NCBI GenBank assembly: GCA_018715295.1 | Contig: DVLY01000076.1 | Location: 1 to 9,831, forward strand | Reading direction: 5' to 3' | Source: Candidatus Merdimorpha stercoravium | Lineage (GTDB): Bacteria; Bacteroidota; Bacteroidia; Flavobacteriales; UBA1820 | DNA: 9,831 nt | Part shown: positions 5,919 to 9,831 of the stretch, piece after piece | How positions within the stretch are numbered: position 1 is the stretch's first letter | Layout of the letters: the number at the start of each line of letters is the position of its first letter | Notes under the pieces: model-generated | The model's input: the letters and a program-made list of their open reading frames with translations, nothing else | Told to the model about the DNA's origin: nothing | Database searches by the model: none | Translations under genes and position numbers: made by a program

Positions 5919-7151
5919 TTACTTCCCGGTTTTTTCCCCGGAGAGACGGACGATCTCCACGATGGTGCGCACCGCTTTTTCCATCGTATCGACTACCGCG
6001 TATTCGAAGCGGCCGTGGAAGTTGTGCCCGCCGGTGAACAGGTTGGGGCAGGGCAGTCCCATGAACGACAGGCGGGCGCCGTCCGTGCCGCCCCGGATGG
6101 CTTTCACCTGAGGCTGGACCCCAGCGGCTTGCATGGCTTCCCGGGCGAGGTCGATCACGTGCATGACGGGTTCGAGCTGCATCCGCATGTTGTAGTACTG
6201 GTCTTTTACCTGGTAGTCGAGGGCTTTTTCCCCGTATTTCTGTTTGAGGTATTCGGCGGCAGCGGCAAAGACCGCCTTGCGGTGTTCGAATTTGGTGCGG
6301 TCGTGGTCGCGAAGGATGTAGGACAGCGTGGTGCGTTCCAGCGAGGCCTCCATCGTGTGGAGGTGGTAAAAGCCTTCGTAGCCTTCGGTGTGTTCCGGGC
6401 GTTCGGCAGGGGGCAGCATCTGGATGAACTCGGCGGCGCGGAGCATCGAATTGACCATCTTGTCCTTGGCATACCCGGGGTGTACCGACAGCCCGTAGAA
6501 AGTAACGGAAGCCGCTGCGCCGTTGAAGTTCTCGTACTCCAGTTCGCCCTCCGCGCTGCCGTCCAGGGTGTAGGCCCAGTCGGCATCGAAGCGTTTGACG
6601 TCGAAGAAGTCCGGTCCGCGACCGATCTCTTCGTCCGGAGTGAAACCGATGCGGATGTCTCCGTGAAGGATCTCGGGGTGTTGTTGCAGGTACTCGATGG
6701 CCGTGAGGATTTCGGCTACCCCGGCCTTGTCGTCGGCTCCGAGCAGGGTGGTGCCGTCCGAGGTAACGAGCGTGCAGCCTTTGTAACGGGCCAGTTCCGG
6801 GAAGTCTGCCGGGCTCAGGACGTTGCCGGGGCTCAAGGTCAGTTCGCCGCCGTCGTAGTCTTCCCACAGGATGGGTTTGACGCCCTGTCCGCTGGCATCG
6901 GGCGAGGTGTCCATGTGGGCGATGAAGCCGATGCGGGGCAGTGCTTGGGCGGTGTTGGCCGGGAGGGTTCCCATGACATACCCGTGGGAGTCCAGGGAGA
7001 CGTCTTTCAGTCCCATGGCTTCCATCTCCTGGCAGAGCAGGCGGGCCAGGTCGAATTGTTTTTCGGTCGAGGGGACCTCCGCTTGTCCTTCGGCGGACTG
7101 GGTGTCTATTTTTACGTAGCGCAGGAAGCGCTCCAGGAGTTGTTTTCTCAT
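5919..7151 (-). CDS. pepT: Peptidase T, zinc tripeptide aminopeptidase
   Basis: A 410-residue M20-family metallopeptidase that removes the N-terminal residue from tripeptides in the cytoplasm; E. coli PepT has 408. Seen: di-zinc ligands and catalytic residues in the expected order: His79 and Asp81 in IAHMDTSPD, bridging Asp140 in LGADDKAG, Glu174-Glu175 in TPDEEIG, Asp197 in YTLDGS, and His376 in FTGGHNFHG. The dimerisation domain with LSVHPGYAKDKMVNS (221-235) and the substrate-binding RGGTDGARLS (353-362) mark PepT rather than other M20 enzymes. Its ATG overlaps the engB stop by 4 bases (ATGA), so translation is probably coupled. A strong terminator follows the gene. Confidence 0.96.
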   Translation of the reverse strand: MRKQLLERFLRYVKIDTQSAEGQAEVPSTEKQFDLARLLCQEMEAMGLKDVSLDSHGYVMGTLPANTAQALPRIGFIAHMDTSPDASGQGVKPILWEDYDGGELTLSPGNVLSPADFPELARYKGCTLVTSDGTTLLGADDKAGVAEILTAIEYLQQHPEILHGDIRIGFTPDEEIGRGPDFFDVKRFDADWAYTLDGSAEGELEYENFNGAAASVTFYGLSVHPGYAKDKMVNSMLRAAEFIQMLPPAERPEHTEGYEGFYHLHTMEASLERTTLSYILRDHDRTKFEHRKAVFAAAAEYLKQKYGEKALDYQVKDQYYNMRMQLEPVMHVIDLAREAMQAAGVQPQVKAIRGGTDGARLSFMGLPCPNLFTGGHNFHGRFEYAVVDTMEKAVRTIVEIVRLSGEKTGK

Positions 7152-7750
7152 AAGGCGGATAATTCTTGGTTGGTATGTTCGATGTAATCGAGGATTTCGT
7201 CCATTCCCACGGAGGAGGCGGACGAGGTAACGATCATGGGGGGGAGTTCCTCCCATTGGGTGGCCAGGGCTGTGCGGTACACAGCGAGATTCTGCGCCAA
7301 GGCTCCCCGGGTGAGTTTGTCGGCTTTGGTCAGGCAGATCGCGATCGGGATCCCGTTTTCCCCGAGCCAGGTGATGAAGTCCAGGTCGGATTTCAAGGGA
7401 GCGTGGCGGGCGTCCACCAGCACGAAGACCGTGGCCAGGTTTCGCCGCGAAAGGATGTACGAAGTGATCAGACGCGAAAACCCCGCGCGTTGTACTTTCG
7501 AGGTGCGGGCGTATCCGTATCCGGGAAGATCGACCAGGTACCAGCTGTCGTTGATGCGGAAGTGGTTGATTAGTTGGGTCTTGCCGGGTATCTGGGAGGT
7601 CTTGGCGATGCGGCGGCGGCACAAGGCGTTGATCAGCGAGGATTTGCCGACGTTGCTGCGCCCGATGAAGGCGTATTCCGGGGCGTGGAAGACAGGGACG
7701 CGCTCGGGGTCGGCACTCGAGGTAACGAACGCGGCCTGCGTGATGTTCAT
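7148..7750 (-). CDS. engB: EngB/YsxC/YihA, ribosome-assembly GTPase
   Basis: A 200-residue TRAFAC-class GTPase needed for late assembly of the 50S ribosomal subunit and usually essential. Seen: G1 GRSNVGKS (30-37), G2 Thr58 in IPGKTQL, G3 DLPGYGYA (74-81), G4 TKAD (141-144) and G5 TSSAS (175-179). The spacing and the short single-domain length are typical of EngB. The open frame extends upstream into the hydrolase gene, but homology begins at MNITQAAFVTS. That start also makes an ATGA overlap with the hydrolase stop, as at the pepT junction downstream. The historical name relating this family to cell division reflects depletion phenotypes, not a direct role. Confidence 0.96.
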   Translation of the reverse strand: MNITQAAFVTSSADPERVPVFHAPEYAFIGRSNVGKSSLINALCRRRIAKTSQIPGKTQLINHFRINDSWYLVDLPGYGYARTSKVQRAGFSRLITSYILSRRNLATVFVLVDARHAPLKSDLDFITWLGENGIPIAICLTKADKLTRGALAQNLAVYRTALATQWEELPPMIVTSSASSVGMDEILDYIEHTNQELSAL

Positions 7751-8517
7751 TTCCCCCGGCCCTCCTGCCGGCCGAGCCATTCCATCAGGATGCGGTTGAA
7801 GATGATGGGGTGTTCCATCATGGGAGCGTGGCCGCATTTGTCGATCCACGAGAGTTCCGAATGGGGCAGCAACTGGTGGAATTGTTCGGCGACTTCCGGG
7901 GGGGTAACCACGTCGTTGCGCCCCCAGATGAGCAGCGCCGGCGTGGCGATCTTGGGAAGGTCCTTTTCCATGTTGTGCCGGATGGCGCTCTTGGAGATGG
8001 AAAGCGTGTGGAGGATCTTGACGCGGTTGTTGACGATGTCGAACACTTCATCGACCAATTCCGGGGTGGCGGTGGCGGGATTGTAGAAGACCTCGCGGGT
8101 TTTCTCCTCGATGTAATCCCGGCTGCCGCGTTTGGGGTAGGACGACCCGGCGTTCTCGTACAAGCCGGACGATCCGGTGAGGATCATGCCTTTGACTTGT
8201 TCGGGGTGCCGTTTGGTAAACACCAGCGAGATGTGTCCGCCCAGGGAATTGCCCAGGAGGTAAAAGTCGGAGAGTTGTTTGTGCTTGATGAACTGGTGCA
8301 GGTACGAGGAAAGCCCTTTGACACTGGCCTTAAGCAGGGAAATGGTGTACAGGGGAAGCGAAGGGATCAGAGCCCGGTAACCGTTCTTGCGCAGGCCTTC
8401 GACGACGGTATCGAAGTTGCTCAGACTGCCCATCAGTCCGTGCAACAGCACCACCGGCGTGCCTTCCCCGGCTTCGATGTAACTGAATCGGCCTTCTTGC
8501 CTTATCGGGTAATTCAT
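7747..8517 (-). CDS. Alpha/beta-fold hydrolase
   Basis: A 256-residue alpha/beta hydrolase, likely cytoplasmic; I see no signal peptide. Seen: the oxyanion-loop motif HGLMGS (26-31), the nucleophile elbow GNSLGGH with Ser91, acid Asp202 in WGRNDVVTPP, and His230 in KCGHAPMMEHP, a complete triad in the usual order. It resembles the MhpC/BioH/proline-iminopeptidase-like group, but nothing fixes the substrate. Esterase and C-C bond hydrolase activity are both possible. It starts the ATGA-coupled set with engB and pepT and lies 57 bases after trpS, with a -7 type box in that gap. Its place beside engB may reflect shared expression only. Confidence 0.88.
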   Translation of the reverse strand: MNYPIRQEGRFSYIEAGEGTPVVLLHGLMGSLSNFDTVVEGLRKNGYRALIPSLPLYTISLLKASVKGLSSYLHQFIKHKQLSDFYLLGNSLGGHISLVFTKRHPEQVKGMILTGSSGLYENAGSSYPKRGSRDYIEEKTREVFYNPATATPELVDEVFDIVNNRVKILHTLSISKSAIRHNMEKDLPKIATPALLIWGRNDVVTPPEVAEQFHQLLPHSELSWIDKCGHAPMMEHPIIFNRILMEWLGRQEGRGK

Positions 8518-8545
8518 AAGCGATACGTGCGGGAGCGCACCCGAA

Positions 8546-8553
8546 CAAAGGTA
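8546..8553 (-). promoter_or_regulatory. Putative promoter -7 box for the hydrolase-engB-pepT unit
   Basis: The minus strand reads TACCTTTG, matching TAnnTTTG, about 28 bases before the hydrolase ATG in the 57-base gap after trpS. No good TTTG stands at -33. A short dyad GTGCG / CGCAC (8526-8539) follows in the leader. No terminator hairpin is visible after trpS, so read-through from trpS may also feed this unit. Confidence 0.5.
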
Positions 8554-8574
8554 CGAAAAAATCCTAAAAGTTCG

Positions 8575-9555
8575 TTAATATTCGGGGCGGAAACCGAGCT
8601 TGCTCCGTACGTCGGCCAGGCGGATACGGGCTACTTCCGCGGCGCGGCGGGCACCCTCCTGCAGTTTCTCTTCGACGAGGTCCAGGTGGTCGGTATAGTA
8701 CCGGTACTGTTCGCGTTCCCGGGCAAACCGTTCGAGGATAAGTTCCAGCAGGGCTTTTTTGGCATGGCCGTATCCGAAGCCTCCGGCGAGGTACTTTTCG
8801 CGCATCGCGGCCGTCTGCTCGGGAGTGGCCAGCAGGCGGTAGAGCTGGAAGACGTTGCACGTATCGGGATTCTTGGGCGCTTCCAGCGGCGTGGAGTCGG
8901 TAACGATGCTGCCGATGACCTTCTTGAGTTCCTTTTCCGGGGCGAAGATGTCGATGTAGTTGTTGCGCGATTTGCTCATCTTGTTGCCGTCGGTGCCGGG
9001 GATGATCATCACATCCTGTTGGGAGAGTCCCTTGGGCAACACGAAAGTTTCGCCCATGTGGTGGTTGAACCGTTCGGCTACATCGCGGGTGAACTCCAGG
9101 TGCTGGTTCTGGTCCTTGCCTACCGGTACCAGGTCGGCATCGTAGAGCAGGATATCGGCGGCCATGAGGATGGGGTAGTTGAACAGCCCGGCGTTCACGT
9201 CCGAGAGGCGGTCGGCTTTGTCCTTGAAGGCGTGGGCGAGTTGCAGACGCTGGTAGGAGAAAAAGCAGTCGAGGTACCAGGTGAGTTCGGTTACCTGGGG
9301 AACGTCGCTCTGGCGGTAGAAGACGGTCTTGTCGGTGTCCAGACCCATGGCCAGCCAGGTTTTGGCTACGGCATAGGTGTTTTCACGGAGTGTCTGCGCG
9401 TCTTTGATCAGAGTGAGCGAGTGAAGGTCGGCGATGAACAGGAACGATTCGTCGTTGCTTTCCCGGGCGGCTTGGATGGCCGGCAGGATGGCGCCGAGGA
9501 TGTTTCCCAAGTGAGGACGGCCGGTGGCTTGGATGCCGGTGAGTATTCTTGCCAT
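8575..9555 (-). CDS. trpS: Tryptophanyl-tRNA synthetase
   Basis: A 326-residue class I aminoacyl-tRNA synthetase that charges tRNA-Trp. Seen: the HIGH-like motif PHLGN (14-18) after GIQATGR, the TrpRS segment AADILLYDADLVPVGKDQNQH (132-152), and the KMSKS loop in DGNKMSKSRNN (190-199). The C-terminal helical region with YGHAKKALLE and ARRAAEVAR binds the tRNA. Length and motif order are those of ordinary bacterial TrpRS, with no extra domain. The ATG at 9555 follows a leader of only about 20 bases from the promoter at 9582-9613. No T-box or trp leader peptide is visible upstream. Confidence 0.97.
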   Translation of the reverse strand: MARILTGIQATGRPHLGNILGAILPAIQAARESNDESFLFIADLHSLTLIKDAQTLRENTYAVAKTWLAMGLDTDKTVFYRQSDVPQVTELTWYLDCFFSYQRLQLAHAFKDKADRLSDVNAGLFNYPILMAADILLYDADLVPVGKDQNQHLEFTRDVAERFNHHMGETFVLPKGLSQQDVMIIPGTDGNKMSKSRNNYIDIFAPEKELKKVIGSIVTDSTPLEAPKNPDTCNVFQLYRLLATPEQTAAMREKYLAGGFGYGHAKKALLELILERFAREREQYRYYTDHLDLVEEKLQEGARRAAEVARIRLADVRSKLGFRPEY

Positions 9556-9581
9556 GGCAGTGTTTCGTTATTAGAGTTGTG

Positions 9582-9613
9582 CAAAAATACATAAAGGCGA
9601 GCGCAGCGGCAAG
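9582..9613 (-). promoter_or_regulatory. trpS promoter (Bacteroidetes type)
   Basis: The minus strand reads CTTG (9610-9613), a 20-base spacer, then TATTTTTG (9582-9589), close to TTTG-N20-TAnnTTTG. The -33 box and most of the spacer are repeat R1 copy B; the -7 box lies just outside the repeat edge. This is the same geometry as the suf promoter. Confidence 0.7.
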
Positions 9614-9677
9614 GGAGAAAACGAAGTTTTCGCGCCGAGCCGGGGCCGAGCCGCATCCTGTTTTATGGAAAAACAGT
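9593..9677 (-). repeat. R1 repeat, copy B
   Basis: An ~85-base unit in tandem with copy C (offset 86-87 bases), nearly identical apart from a one-base indel and a few changes near 9610. It contains GAAAAC-gaa-GTTTTC, a direct repeat of GCCGAGCC (9634-9641, 9645-9652) and a terminal CTGTTTT/AAAACAG stem (9658-9676). Its left edge forms part of the trpS promoter. Confidence 0.9.
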
Positions 9678-9678
9678 G

Positions 9679-9764
9679 AAAGGCGAGCGCAGCGGACGTG
9701 GGAGAAAACGAAGTTTTCGCGCCGAGCCGGGGCCGAGCCGCATCCTGTTTTATGGAAAAACAGG
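9679..9764 (-). repeat. R1 repeat, copy C
   Basis: Second tandem unit, ending in a perfect 8-base stem CCTGTTTT/AAAACAGG (9744-9751, 9757-9764) with a 5-base loop. Unlike copies A and B it lacks TTG at the -33 position, and the sequence at the -7 place is TGTTTTTC, so it should not act as a promoter. Confidence 0.9.
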
Positions 9765-9771
9765 AAATCCA

Positions 9772-9831
9772 GGGGCGGTCTCCCCAAGCGTGGGCGCGTA
9801 CAAGCGGGAGGGCGGGGCCGACGGCCCCGCC
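9772..9831 (-). repeat. R2 repeat copy at the window edge
   Basis: Begins GGGGCGGTCTCCCCAAGCGTG, matching the copy at 4162 with two changes, and ends with a 9-base GC stem GGCGGGGCC/GGCCCCGCC (9811-9831) around 3 bases. The arms differ in sequence from the 4201-4216 stem but occupy the same place. It may continue past the window. No gene is seen here; the upstream neighbour is outside the window. Confidence 0.6.

Noticed and set aside
9556..9592. trp leader peptide, T-box or riboswitch before trpS
   Set aside because: The predicted leader is only about 20 bases, too short for such an element, and no tandem Trp codons were found there.
7810..9594. Long plus-strand open frame (594 codons) opposite the hydrolase and trpS
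   Set aside because: It spans two well-supported genes and a gap on the other strand; the composition is typical of an antisense shadow.
9383..9787. Minus-strand open frame with an internally repeated peptide, upstream of and into trpS
   Set aside because: The peptide repeat is the R1 DNA repeat read in one frame, and the 3' part overlaps trpS in another frame. Copy A does not keep the frame.
9593..9831. CRISPR array or integron-like array
   Set aside because: Only two tandem units with no unique spacers of even length, and no cas or integrase gene in the window.

Overview
The window looks like chromosomal DNA from a Bacteroidales bacterium, probably a GC-rich relative of Alistipes (Rikenellaceae). 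That placement is inferred from three things: promoter boxes of the Bacteroidetes primary sigma factor type (TAnnTTTG, with TTTG or TTG about 20 bases upstream), starts mostly without a Shine-Dalgarno sequence, and a complete SUF iron-sulfur assembly set. Every gene is on the minus strand, so the text below reads from high to low coordinates.

The right end (9556-9831) carries no gene. It holds a ~60-base GC-hairpin repeat (called R2 here) at the edge and two tandem copies of an ~86-base repeat (R1). The left edge of the inner R1 copy overlaps the trpS promoter. Then come trpS (tryptophanyl-tRNA synthetase, 8575-9555) and three genes that overlap by ATGA junctions: an alpha/beta hydrolase (7747-8517), the ribosome-assembly GTPase engB (7148-7750) and peptidase T (5919-7151). 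A strong hairpin terminator at 5853-5896 closes this unit.

The gap 5671-5852 holds a third, diverged R1 copy, a well-formed promoter whose -33 box lies inside that copy, and a perfect 19-base palindrome in the leader of the next operon. That operon is sufB, an SMR multidrug transporter, sufC, sufD, sufS, sufE and a DUF59/MIP18-type maturation factor (5670 down to 45). SufS takes sulfur from cysteine, SufE relays it, SufB-SufC-SufD form the ATP-driven scaffold, and the DUF59 protein probably helps cluster delivery.

The unusual features are: an EmrE-like transporter gene set between sufB and sufC, where these two are normally adjacent; a SufD of 277 residues that lacks the usual N-terminal region but keeps the essential Cys-x-His; a repeat family that contributes spacer and -33 sequence to two unrelated promoters; a second GC-hairpin repeat at the sufB/transporter junction; and dyad symmetries just downstream of the promoter boxes. 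I see no prophage, CRISPR array, transposase, tRNA or rRNA, and no gene that clearly belongs to an undescribed system.
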